Positions 11,280 through 21,861 of a stretch of DNA of 64,000 nt are shown one piece after another. Below the pieces are notes generated by a model, which was given only the letters and a program-made list of their open reading frames with translations, was not told the DNA's origin and searched no databases. The translations under genes were made by a program, and so were the position numbers. Within the stretch, counting starts at the first letter, position 1. Every line of letters starts with the position of its first letter. Origin of the DNA: Cunninghamia lanceolata (lineage: Eukaryota; Streptophyta; Pinopsida; Cupressales; Cupressaceae); assembly GCA_027924645.1 (NCBI GenBank), contig BSBN01000254.1, positions 13,710,501 through 13,774,500 of the forward strand, read 5' to 3'.

Positions 11280-12460
11280 CCACAATATAAATGTGTTGTA
11301 GGTCAGAAATGCTCTAATCGTCAAGGCCGCAATATATAGTATGGCAGATATGGACTAGTTAAGCAGCGTCGCTGCTAGCCGCGGCCCCTACAGAGGTGTC
11401 GAAGGTTGCAAGGAAAGGAGGTGTGGAGGGGTTTGACCCCTCCCCACCTCGCTTATTTCATAAGTTAAACACTTAAAGGAAGGCTTCGGTGGGGGGTTCG
11501 AATCCCCCCCACCCCAACACCGATCACCATACAAAGGATAGTGAGAGCTATGGAGGTGGCGGTCAGCCATCGCCCCTCCCACACATAACCCTTCTCAAAA
11601 CTTAACCCGTGGCAGCAGGCCGCTAGGGTTAGCCTTCATCTGGCTCTCCTCTTTTTTTTTTTAATTTTCATTTCTAAAAAAACATCTCTTATATACTCTG
11701 CAGTAAATAAGGTATGTATGTGTGTGTGTGTACACAGAGGTATATACATAGAATCTCAGCCATTCTATATCTTTCCAGCAATTTAAAAAAATGCAATATG
11801 TAGTATATATAAAATTGATTTTTACAGTGACAATATTATTATTTTTGTTTTTTTTTAAGATGAGAGGAATTTATTATATATACTTCAACTACTACTAAGC
11901 ATGAACATCAACTATAGAAACATGTTCAAATTGTTAAATTGTCAAATACTAGTCCTAAGGTAAAATAACTAGCAACTACACTATCTTTTTTTTCTTTTGC
12001 TTACAAATAAATTTCAAGGTAGCAACATACATATATATTTTGATATAAAACAACAGCTTTGCAATTTTTCTTTCTTTTTAAAAGCCATATTTTTAATCCA
12101 GCAACACTTGCATTTCAATTTCTTGAAAACACATGTAAAAAGGAAACAAATATAAATGCATATTTTGACAACAAAATAACAAGAAGATTATTTCATTTTT
12201 GTAACTTTCAAATAGAGTAACCACAAGGTAAAACCATTTAAACTTTACATAGTAAGAGAGAGTATTTTCTCTCTTTCATTTTGTCAAACTACACAAAGGC
12301 CAATCTTATCCAAGGCTCTCAAGTAGCCAAAAGTTACAACACCAGAAAAGAGGTATAGTTTTCTACAACATCTCATAGCTCCAAAGAGAAATCTTGCAAT
12401 GACACAAAAAGGGAAAGAAGCCACAACAAACTACTCTCCTCCCTACCATTGACTCACTCA
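11280..12460. other. Segment present only in the left LTR
   Basis: This 1.18-kb block has no counterpart in the right LTR. It includes a short GC-rich patch (11360-11600), with GGTTCGAATCC at 11495-11505 that matches the B-box/T-arm consensus of tRNA genes, flanked by paired G and C runs (GTGGGGGG...CCCCCCCAC). No A box or acceptor stem fits, so I do not call a tRNA. The remainder is AT-rich and unrecognised. Confidence 0.5.
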
Positions 12461-14327
12461 TGAGTCACCCCTGAGCTAGGAGGTCATCCTTATGCAAGGT
12501 AAGCACACACCACATCACAACAATGCATACAAACACCAAAACAATATACTCCCATAGCTTTCACATAACAAAACTCACCCAAAATGAGTTTAAATGGGGT
12601 AGGAGAGTGGACATCACTCAACTCAAGAGTGTCACTCCAAAAAATTCCCAAAACAAATTCTTCTCAAGGCCTCAAGCCAACACATAAACCCATAATTTTC
12701 ATAAAATTTTCTCTTGGCTCTCAAGCCATTTCAAATTACTCATTTACACATATTGCCCTCAAGGCTAAAACTTCACAAAACCAAGGATGTGACCCCGAGG
12801 AGGTTCACTCCTCCCCCACCCCACACATGTTGAGCATTCTCTCCAAATGGAGAGGCTCTCACAACTCCCATAACCAATTTTCCCACAACAACAAAGCAAA
12901 AATACACAATAGAACTCACACATACATCATACAAGTAAAGAAAAATGCATAAAGAAAGGCATGTGCCTTGACCCCAACCTTATGAAGCCCAAATGGAAGA
13001 TAGTTGAGAAGAGCTCATCTAACTCCTTCTCCAAGTTTAGCCTCCAAATTTTCCTCCAACTCTCTACCCAAAAGAAACTAAAAAAAAATTGGAAAAGATT
13101 CAACAACCCCTCCCTCTCTTCAAGAGGGATTAAAATAGGCTCTTCTCAAGAGCCTTGAGGAATGGTGAGATGACATATGTCACCTCCTCACTCATCCACA
13201 TAACCACTTGCAGGACTCTTGGAATGGGATGGTGACACATGTCTTCCACCTATTCCATGAAGTCTCTCTTCCATCCACTTGCTCTCTCTTACATATGTGG
13301 GAGAGAAAGGTGGAGCCAAAGAAGGAATGGGTAACACATGTGCCCCAATCATCTCCTCCTAAGAAAGCCCACTCAACCCCAAGGTAACCTCACCAATTGT
13401 GGGAGAGGCTTGGAGTTGAGTCCTCCATAATTAAGGGGTCTTGAAGACTCCCCCAACCTAGGAAAAAGGAAAGGAAGAGGTTGAGTGTTTGACCCACTCA
13501 TCCTCTCCCTCCCAAACTTTCAGTTTCGTCACTTTATTTTAGAGTGAAGTTAAAGTGACCAAATAGGAGTTTACCTAAGGTTATACAAGCTCAAATGGTC
13601 CCTAGACCCTAGGGGTACAACCAAGGGTCAATTTTAACCCATTTTGAGCACCATAGGTTGAGTAAAAACACATAAAAAGGGGTCTCAAAAATATAAACTC
13701 AAAATAAAATTCAAATAAACATTACACTTAACAACTCCAATCAAAAATCAAATATAAGAAGCGGTAGACCTAACCCAACTAACATCACACAATCACATTA
13801 CAAAAATTCATCATGCATCACATAGTTGATCTTGGTTCCTCTTGGAACTAGATCGACTTTACATGGGAAACAAACATAGTGTGTGGGATCATCTCCAATT
13901 ATCCATGGCTTAGTTAGAAACACTTGTGCACTCAAATGAAATGTTAATCCAACATGTATATAATAGCCAAAGCAAAGTGAAACATACACTCACATCATCA
14001 CATAATCATATAAACATCAAAGAATCACATCATAATTAAATTCCTAATTTTTTCATTTCAAAAATCCATCACAAGATAAGATCACAAAATAAATCTCCAA
14101 CTAAAATCACATGAATAGTATCCTAATAACATCATAATGTAAATCATATGTCTAACATCATCAGTGAATCAATATCAAGGTCTAATCACATCATAATCAT
14201 GCCAAACATAGTAAATCATCATAAAGCATAAAGTCTAATAGTGATCAATAGTCCCATAAGTCTAATATGTGTCTCCAACAACAAAATAAAGTAGTCAATA
14301 TAAGGGAGTGAAATGGTAGGCCTCACA

Positions 14328-14341
14328 TCCTCCCCCCCTAA
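14328..14341 (-). other. Polypurine tract of the Tekay-like element
   Basis: The plus strand reads TCCTCCCCCCCTAA immediately right of the left LTR; on the minus strand this is TTAGGGGGGGAGGA abutting the LTR start TGTGAGG. It marks the left LTR as the 3' LTR. Confidence 0.8.
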
Positions 14342-14355
14342 GATTGTACTTCCTT

Positions 14356-15850
14356 CTAGAAGTTGTCAAAGAGATGAGGATAAAGGGCCCTCAATCTAGC
14401 TACATCCTTCCATGTCATCGTGACCTCATCATACATGTCCCACTGAACCCTAACTTGGTCTAGCTCTCGACCTCGAAGGCCCAACATCTGACGAGCTAAT
14501 ATGGGAATTGACTCCAAGGCCAACTGACCATCCTCCTCTACTTGAAGAGCACTCCAATCCAATACATGAGATAAATTAGATATGTAACGCCACAAAATAG
14601 AAACATGAAAAATATTGTGGATGCGCGACAGGCTAGGTGGCAAGGCTAGACGGTAGGCTATGGGTCCTATCCACTCCAAGATCTCAAAAGATCTAACAAA
14701 ACATGGTGCAAGCTTAGAGCCCTTTCCATAATAGATTGGACTCTTGTGTGGTCTCACTCTCAAGAATACTCTATCCCCAAACAAGAAGCTCTGATCTACC
14801 CTCTTAGCATCGACATAGTTCTTCTATCGATCCTGTGCATCTTGAAGTCTCTACCTAATCAAGGTCACCTGCTACTCCATATCCTAAACCAACTCTGGCT
14901 GTATTGCAACCCTGTCCTTAATATGGTCCCAACTCAAAGGTGTCCTACAAGGTCTACTATACAAGGCCTAAAAAGGAGGCATACCTAACGATCTGTGATG
15001 CCCATTGTTATAGAAAAACTCAACTAGATACAGATACTCCTCCCATCTACTCTGGTGATCCATGACACACATACAGAGCATATTCTTAAGAACCTGATTA
15101 ACTCTCTCTGTCTGACCATTTGTCTCAGGATGATAAGTGAAACCTAAGTTGAGCTGTGTGCCCAACACCTACTACAAAGCCCTCTAAAAGGCTAATGTGA
15201 ACACTAAATCCCTATCAGAATTGATACGGTGAGGTACCCCATGTAGTCTAACAATCTAATCCAAGAATACTCTCACCACTGATCGTGCATTGTACATCAT
15301 GCATATAGGTGAGAAATGCGGCACTTGGTCAACTTGTCAACCATCACCATGATGGCATCATGGTAGTGAGATGACATAGGAACACCAACAATGAAATCCA
15401 TGGAAATGGTGTCCCATTTCCACTCAGGTATCGCTTGAGGGTATAAAAGACCTGCTAGATGTTGATGCTTGGCCTTGATCCTCTGGTACTCAAGGCAATG
15501 AGCTACATGCTCTATAATATCTCGTCTCATACTCGCCCAATGGTATAACTATCGCAAGTCGGCATGCATCTTCTTCACCCCTAGGTGTGCTGAATAAGGT
15601 GCTCTATGAGCCTCTAAAAGAACCACTACCTATAGATCACTCACATGGGGTTCATAGATGTGCTGCCAATGTCTAAGTAACCCATCTGACTTAAGGGAAT
15701 ATCCTGCAAATTTTCTCTTAAGGGCCCTATGCGACTGGATCTCTTATTGCACCTCAAGAAACCATTCATCCTCAGGCAGATGCTGAATGATATGCTCTCT
15801 CAAGTCCACACTCAAGGTCAAGGTCAAGATCTCGTGGCTCTTCTGACTCA
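14356..15850 (-). pseudogene. Integrase and chromodomain-like tail, Tekay-like
   Basis: Inserts element cDNA into the genome; the tail is thought to guide insertion through chromatin. The open C-terminal piece (14784-14356, 142 aa) starts MFGDRVFLRVRPHKSP (the GPY/F-side of Gypsy integrases), contains ALPPSLSRIHNIFHVSIL and ends TWKDVARLRALYPHLFDNF, a degenerate group-II chromodomain. Upstream pieces show the catalytic core: IPEWKWDTISMDFIVGVP with the first Asp (15530-15297), and the HPETNGQTERVNQ stretch holding the catalytic Glu (15168-14968). Between them several stops and frameshifts destroy the second Asp region. Confidence 0.8.
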
Positions 15851-15869
15851 ATGCATCAGTGACCACATT

Positions 15870-17240
15870 CTTCTTCCCTTTGATGTAGTGGACATCAAAA
15901 TCATACTCGCATAGAAACTCCATCCAACACCACTAGTGAGCATCCAAATTCGGCTGTGTGAAAATATACTACAAACTATGATGATTCGAATGAAGCTCAA
16001 AGCAACATCCCAAAAGAAAGTGTCTCCAATGAAGAAGATCATGTACCACTGCCGTGAGCTCTAAATCATGAGTAGGGTAGTTCAGGTCATGTGTCTTGAG
16101 CTTACATGATTCATATGCAATCACTCTATCAGCCTGCATGATTACGGCTCCCAAACCCTCAAGTGATACATTTGTACAAACTACAAAATCCTCTGCAAGA
16201 TCAAGAATCACTAAGATGGGTGTGCTGATAAGATGATCCTTGAGGATCCTAAAGGCCCTCTCGCACTACTTAGTCCAAGTGAAACTCTTCCCTTTCCGCT
16301 AAAGGGAAGTGATGAGGTGCACTATCCTAGAAAAACCCTCTACGAATCTGTGGTAGTAACTAGCCAATCCCATAAAACTCTTGACCTCTATCACACTAGT
16401 GGGTGCTGGCCAATCTATGATAGCCCTGATCTTCGATGGATCTATAGAGATACCATCACCAGATAAGATGTATCCTAAGTACTGCACCTCGGTCCTAAAA
16501 AAGGCACACTTTGCCAAGTTGCCATATAGTTGCTGCTCTCTAAAGCACTGTAAAACCTAACATAGGTGCTCCTCATGCTCCTCCTCAGTCTGTAAATAGA
16601 TCAAAATGTCATAAAAAAAAATAATCACGAACCAATCCAAGTATGTATGGAACACCCCATTCATGAGACTCGTGAACACTGCAGGGGCATTCGTCAAACC
16701 GAAGGTTACCACAGTGAACTCATAGTGGGTGTATCTATTCTAGAAAGCGGTCTTATGAATATCCACCTCTATGATGCACAATTGATGGTAACTGGACTTT
16801 AGGTCAATCTTACAGAACACCCTGGCTCCCTACATCTGGTTGAAGAGATCGTCAATCCTGGGCAAAGGGTAATGGTTCTTTACCGTCACCTTATTCAACT
16901 GCCTATAATCCATGCATAAACAAAGTGACCCATCCTTCTTCTTCACGAAGATGACCAGAGCGCCCCATAGTGAAACTCTTGGTTGGATGTGCCCCTTCTC
17001 AAGCAAATCCTCAAGCTATAACTTGACCTCTATGAGCTCATGAGTGGTCATCCTATAGGGTGCATGAGACACTAACTTGGCACCCGACACTAAATCAATA
17101 TGAAAGTCCACCTCATGATGGGGTGGCATCCTTGGAAACTCTATTGGAAACACATCGGTAAACTCTCTCAAGATGGGATGATCATCTAATGATGCCTCAA
17201 GCTCATCCTTTGATCTGTCACTAACTGTAATAGCAAACAT
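15870..17240 (-). pseudogene. Reverse transcriptase and RNase H, Tekay-like
   Basis: Copies element RNA into DNA. Recognisable in order on the minus strand: FTDVFPIEFPRMPPHHEVDF (17240-17016), [20 protein letters not shown], the active-site block [13 protein letters not shown] (about 16640-16600) in which the first Asp of the usual F/Y-x-D-D is Tyr, then CAFFRTEVQYLGYILS and SFMGLASYYHRFVEGFS (16517-16299), and RNase H with [16 protein letters not shown] and [19 protein letters not shown] (16211-15969). Frame is lost at several points; stops are frequent. Confidence 0.82.
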
Positions 17241-17504
17241 CTGGCATCCCTTCTACATGCAGTGCTTAAGCTACTAAGTGGATATCAAATGAACTGTTGT
17301 GGGCTTCTGAATGCCCACTATCTCAACTGATGCACCATGATTGTCTAAGCAGCTAATCACCTTTCAGCGACAATCTAGCTTCACTCTATGAGCTACAAGC
17401 TAATCCATACTTAAAACAACATCGTAGGATCCTAATGTCATAACTCTAAGGTCACACACTATAGTAAAGGATCCCAAAGATAACTCACAGTCGTGGACTA
17501 AGGC

Positions 17505-18717
17505 TATTGCAAGCATGGGCCTAACTAGTGTTGTCATTGATGTCAACAAACTCCTGTTGCATTATTGATAAAGTTTGGATGAGCTGAATGCTAAGGATGT
17601 TGATAAAATTAGTTCTAATCAGAAACAGAGAAGAAAAGTGAAGACAGTGAGCTAATGATCCTAGCTAAGATGAATATTAGAGGATGCATTTCAAAGGGTT
17701 TGTAGATATGTGTCTTAAGATGCTCTAGTAAAGATTTTAGAGGTCTGCATCATGATCTGAAGAAGTTGTGGCTGCTTAAGTAAAACTGGTTCCGGCAGTT
17801 GTTCAGAGGTAACAGAGTCACACAGATAGGTTCGGTGAGATCCGAAAGTGCATTATCTTGTTATGTGGATTTAGTGGAGTGTGTAGGTAGTCAATGTGAA
17901 TTGCCAACTCAGTTGGATCATGGATTGGAGGTCTACAACCATCCATTCTAGTATGACAGTGATGACAGACTGTGGTCTTGAGGTTCCAGATGGAGAGAGT
18001 GATTCTAGTAAGAAGATGTAGTGTGGATGTTCTTGGTGACTCAGGCAAGTTTGTGAAGATCTTTGGATCGTGTCCAGTTCGTGTTGATGGTCTGCATTGA
18101 AGTTTAAGCTCATATTTGAAGAATTACTTCCAGATGAAGGTGTTCTTCCTTAGTTTGGCCGATTGGATGAGTTACTCATCCTTAGGACGCTCTTATAGAT
18201 GTTTGCCGACTTAGATGATATTCCTAAGCCAATGTCTTGTATAAATAAGGGATTGTGTAGTCATTTCAAAGTGTGACTTGTGGAGATGAGTGTGTGGTAG
18301 CAAGGAGGAGAGTGAAAGGCAGAGCAAAAGTATTGGGCTTAAATAGAACTGAATCAAGCATGGTGAAGATGCTATTCTCGAGTTCATGTATGTGATACTT
18401 ATCATTTTGTAGACAATGTGTCTCTTATAGGTAGTGAGCCCTAATTGGCATGTGTCATTTTGTTATTTCTATTCTTCTAACAGAGAATACAATCTTGGGT
18501 TAGTTACCCCGTGGTTTTTCCCTTAACCAGGTTTTCCATGTTAAAATCTTGGTGTCTCATATGTTGATATGTTTTTGCTCTTGATTTAATGCATTATGTT
18601 TCATAATTGATTTATTGTCATGCTGCTAAATTACCAAGTGGATTTAAGTGTTTATAAGAAGGAAAGTTTTGGACAACTAAGTCACCCCCCTCTTAGTTTT
18701 CTGCCCTGAATCTAACA
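17505..18717 (+). mobile_element. Solo LTR, Copia type (1213 bp)
   Basis: Begins TATTGCAAGC (TG changed to TA) and ends GAATCTAACA, flanked by perfect 5-bp duplications AAGGC at 17500-17504 and 18718-18722. Contains a TATA box (GTATAAATA, 18239-18247) and the conserved GTGGTTTTTCCC / GGTTTTCCATG block at 18511-18541. It is the same family as 40391-41671 and closely related to the Copia 5' LTR beginning at 25989. Complete target duplication with no internal sequence indicates LTR-LTR recombination after insertion. Confidence 0.9.
18239..18247 (+). promoter_or_regulatory. TATA box of the solo LTR
   Basis: GTATAAATA lies at the equivalent position in the three related LTRs (18239, 26963, 41159), about 475-725 bp before the end of each LTR's own sequence, consistent with the U3/R promoter. 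Confidence 0.6.
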
Positions 18718-18922
18718 AAGGCATGTACTATCGTCTTGGTCCCTGTGGCCAACTGAACTTCCCACCTATCACCCTGCCTAGAGGCCATCAGTGTGCAACG
18801 CTCCACTAATGATGGAGATATAAGCGAATTAGTAGTGCCAGAGTAAAAAAGAATAGAAATTGGAACATCCCTAATCATACTTACTATCTTAATCACCAAG
18901 GCCTGTAAATCGGCCTAGCAGT

Positions 18923-20445
18923 TGTCAACCATTGTAAACATATGATGGGACTTGTCCAATCTCTTATAGTTTGCTCTAACCCTCCTGAACAGGGTGGTCC
19001 CCTTGCCGTGAAACCCTATGGAAACTCTCTAGCCAATTGTCATGCCCCACCACAAACATAACATGCGCCCCAAGCCTATACCTGTCCAGTTTGAGTCCTA
19101 CCTAACTGCTACTATCCAGATCTACCTATAGACCCCTGTGAATCCCTGTATGACTATAGTGACCTTGCGGGTCCCGTAGGTGGTCCCTGGTGCCTCTAAT
19201 CTCTATGGGGGCCCTACTGCTACCAACCTCGATTATGACCCCCCGTGCCCTCTACTGTGGCCTGGATCTTTATTGCTGCTATGGTTTCTACTGCTACTAT
19301 GGAGGCCTAGGAGGTAGAGATGGAGAACTAAATCTTCCTTTCTAGGGTGGCAGTGGTGGTAAATCTGCTGATGTTTCTACTGCCCATGATCCTAAAACTA
19401 GAGGCGTGAACCCTACCCTCATCCTTGTATCTCCTCAACTATGTATGCCTTCTCGGTAGCATTACTCAATGTTTGGGGGTCTGCCATGTGTACAAGCCCT
19501 GCTATGCTATAGTTCAATCCTCTGATAAACTTATGAACCAGGAGTTTCTCATCATGGAGATATTCCACATATCGAGACAACTTAGTGAATCTACCCTCAT
19601 ACTAAGCAACAGTAAGCCCTCTCTGCTGAAGGTCATGAAACTCATCTATGAGATGTTGTCTGTAGTGATATGATAAATACCACACATTAAAGCACTCAAT
19701 GAAAGTCTCCTATTGGAGTGTGTCTAATGATAGATGGCGCTTGCACTCCTCGGTGCGCCACCAAGTAGCTGCTACATCTTGCAATAAGTGGACTGCCACA
19801 CGTGCCTTCATGTTGCCCTCATAAGGACGCAACATAAAACATCTATCTAAACTGATGAGCCAAGCCTCAGCTTGGGCTCCCTCTGTAGTCCTAGCAAATA
19901 GGAGGATTCAGCCTCAACAAATCCCTGATGGGGTCTCCTCGGTCTCTATGCCCTCTGATAGGCTCATCCACATAATAATCATAAGCCCTATGAAAAAACT
20001 ACTCCACTTGCACTGTATCCTCACGCCTAGTCTGACATGGAGGGCTCCTGCTATAGGCCATGTAGGCCGATCCAACCTCCTCCACTGTCATATCTGGTAT
20101 CTCAACAAATGGCTCCACACGTGGTGCCTCTTACGGCTCGATCTGAGGTTCCACATGTGACTCTATTCGTGGCTCCACGCATGGTTCCTCTAGCGGATCA
20201 AAGCGGGGCTCAACACGTGGCTCTATGTGCGGTGCAACTAATATCGGTGGTAGCCTATCTAACACTACCTATAGTGCCTAATGTATATGTGGCCCAATAT
20301 CTGATATAGGTAGGACTTGTGGTGACGGTGGTGCATGCAGTGCCTATGGAACCGGCGGTGCCTGACCCTCAGCTGAAGAATCACTGTGCACCTCGATAGA
20401 CACAGTGTTGCATGAATGTGCTCGCCGAACTCATCGAAGAGGCAT
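18923..20445 (-). pseudogene. Gag of the Tekay-like element
   Basis: Structural capsid protein. ATG at 20445-20443 gives MPLR, then a TGA where the family has Arg, then VRRAHSCNTVSIEVHSDS and a Pro-rich stretch. The capsid domain is visible between about 19850 and 19420 (WWRTEECKRHLSLDTLQ, then FIECFNVWYLSYHYRQHLID and KFIRGLNYSIAGLVHMADP), and a damaged CCHC knuckle (CYVCGGA, then stop, then LAREFP) near 19060-19020. The plus-strand ORFs in this interval are shadows. Stops occur about every 30-80 codons. Confidence 0.75.
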
Positions 20446-20526
20446 CCTACAAAAACAAGGTAGTCACTAATTAATCAAAATTGCAAAATAAGTAACATGC
20501 CCAAACAAGCCTAGTGTTTAAACTTA

Positions 20527-20539
20527 GGCTCTAATACCA
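20527..20539 (-). other. Primer-binding site of the Tekay-like element
   Basis: Plus strand GGCTCTAATACCA, complement of TGGTATTAGAGCC; one transition away from the Met-tRNA PBS TGGTATCAGAGCC. A 2-nt spacer (AA) separates it from the right LTR at 20542. Confidence 0.85.
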
Positions 20540-20541
20540 AA

Positions 20542-21771
20542 TGTCATGCCCAAATTTCCCATGCAGTCACGACATGCATCACACATGTCATGTCCACATT
20601 TGCCATGTGGTCATGACATGAAATATCAAAAAAATTTCACACTTCCCTAGAAACCCCCTCGTACGCGTAAGCATGTTAGGTGGCAATATGCATAAGGCGT
20701 AGACATGTTAGTCGAATGCGGGGTAATGCGATCTCATGCACATTTCCCCTATGCGATGTAGGCCAACTAGGGGGTTGATGCCACATGAATAATGTCACTA
20801 ATAGGGTTAGGATCAAAAATCAAAACCCTAGGTTTACCTATGTGGATGATGGGATTTCGACACAAGTCAAAATCGAAAGTATAATTCTAAAGCTTAAGAA
20901 TATAAATTTAATGGCCTAATAATAAGGTCATCAAGCTTGCAAAACTCAATAATTTAACACTATGCAAGATTAAATATACTAACTTAACTAAACCCTAGAT
21001 TTCAGAAAAATCTAGCAATATAACGTCTCACTGGCATGAATAGGATTTATTCTAATTAAATAAGTTTTGGTCAAATGTATACTAGGTTTGCTAAGTTGGA
21101 AAAATGACTAATTAATTTAGTTATTTAATTTTCAAAAAATTATATAAACGTCACAAATAAATTAATAAAATGAATAATTAAATATTAATTTTATAAACTA
21201 ATGTTCACTTGCATTAAAATTATTCTCAATTGACTTAAAATTTAAATGCATTCACAAGTTAAATTGAAGGAGAATTAAATGTATACATTGCAATCCTCTC
21301 CCAACATTAAATTAAAAACAATAATAATTTCCCCCTAGTTTTAGAAATAGCCTACTTAAATGTTTCCATACCACTAACAAACAAAATAATAATAAAATAC
21401 TTCTAATAGGAAATAAGATTACCCTTGAATAACCTCTAAACCCCTTTTAAGAATAAAAATAAAACAAATGGATAAATCAAAAAGAGTGGGAACTAAAATA
21501 AAAATAATAATTTTAAAATACCAAGCCCTAAAAGTCCTCTCATTAAAAAAATAATTTCCTTAAGCAGAAGAGTCAAAACCCTAGCCTCTTTCTTTGTTTT
21601 CTCATTTCTCTTCTCCTTTCTATATTCTCATTTTCTCCTCTATGTTTTGATTTGCAGGTTTAATGGAGAAGGCCTTTCATGGTCGTCACACAAGTGAGGC
21701 ATATATTCATTAAGTATATATGTTGTATTATTTATTTTTTTGTTTTTGTTTTGAACAATAATGGAGGTTCA

Positions 21772-21861
<90 letters not shown>

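Larger units (their letters stand above)
9792..14327 (-). mobile_element. Left (3') LTR of the Tekay-like element
   Basis: Begins TATCATGCCC (expected TG changed to TA) and ends GTAGGCCTCACA. It is collinear with the right LTR except for two changes: a tandem 168-bp duplication at 10276-10611 and a 1.18-kb segment at about 11280-12460 that replaces a different 0.48-kb segment in the right LTR. The 3' third (12461-14327) matches 22383-24263 closely. Confidence 0.85.
17240..18899 (-). pseudogene. Protease, split by a solo LTR
   Basis: Aspartic protease of the Tekay-like element. The active-site block at the right (18899-18723) reads ISILFYSGTTNSLISPSLV; the Asp of the expected D-S-G is Tyr here. 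The frame crosses the solo LTR cleanly: codons left of 17505 and right of 18717 join once one AAGGC copy is removed, giving TIVHALVHDCELSLGS. The remainder to 17240 has several stops. Confidence 0.75.

Noticed and set aside
11480..11520. tRNA gene
   Set aside because: Only the B box fits; no A box, anticodon stem or acceptor stem could be paired.
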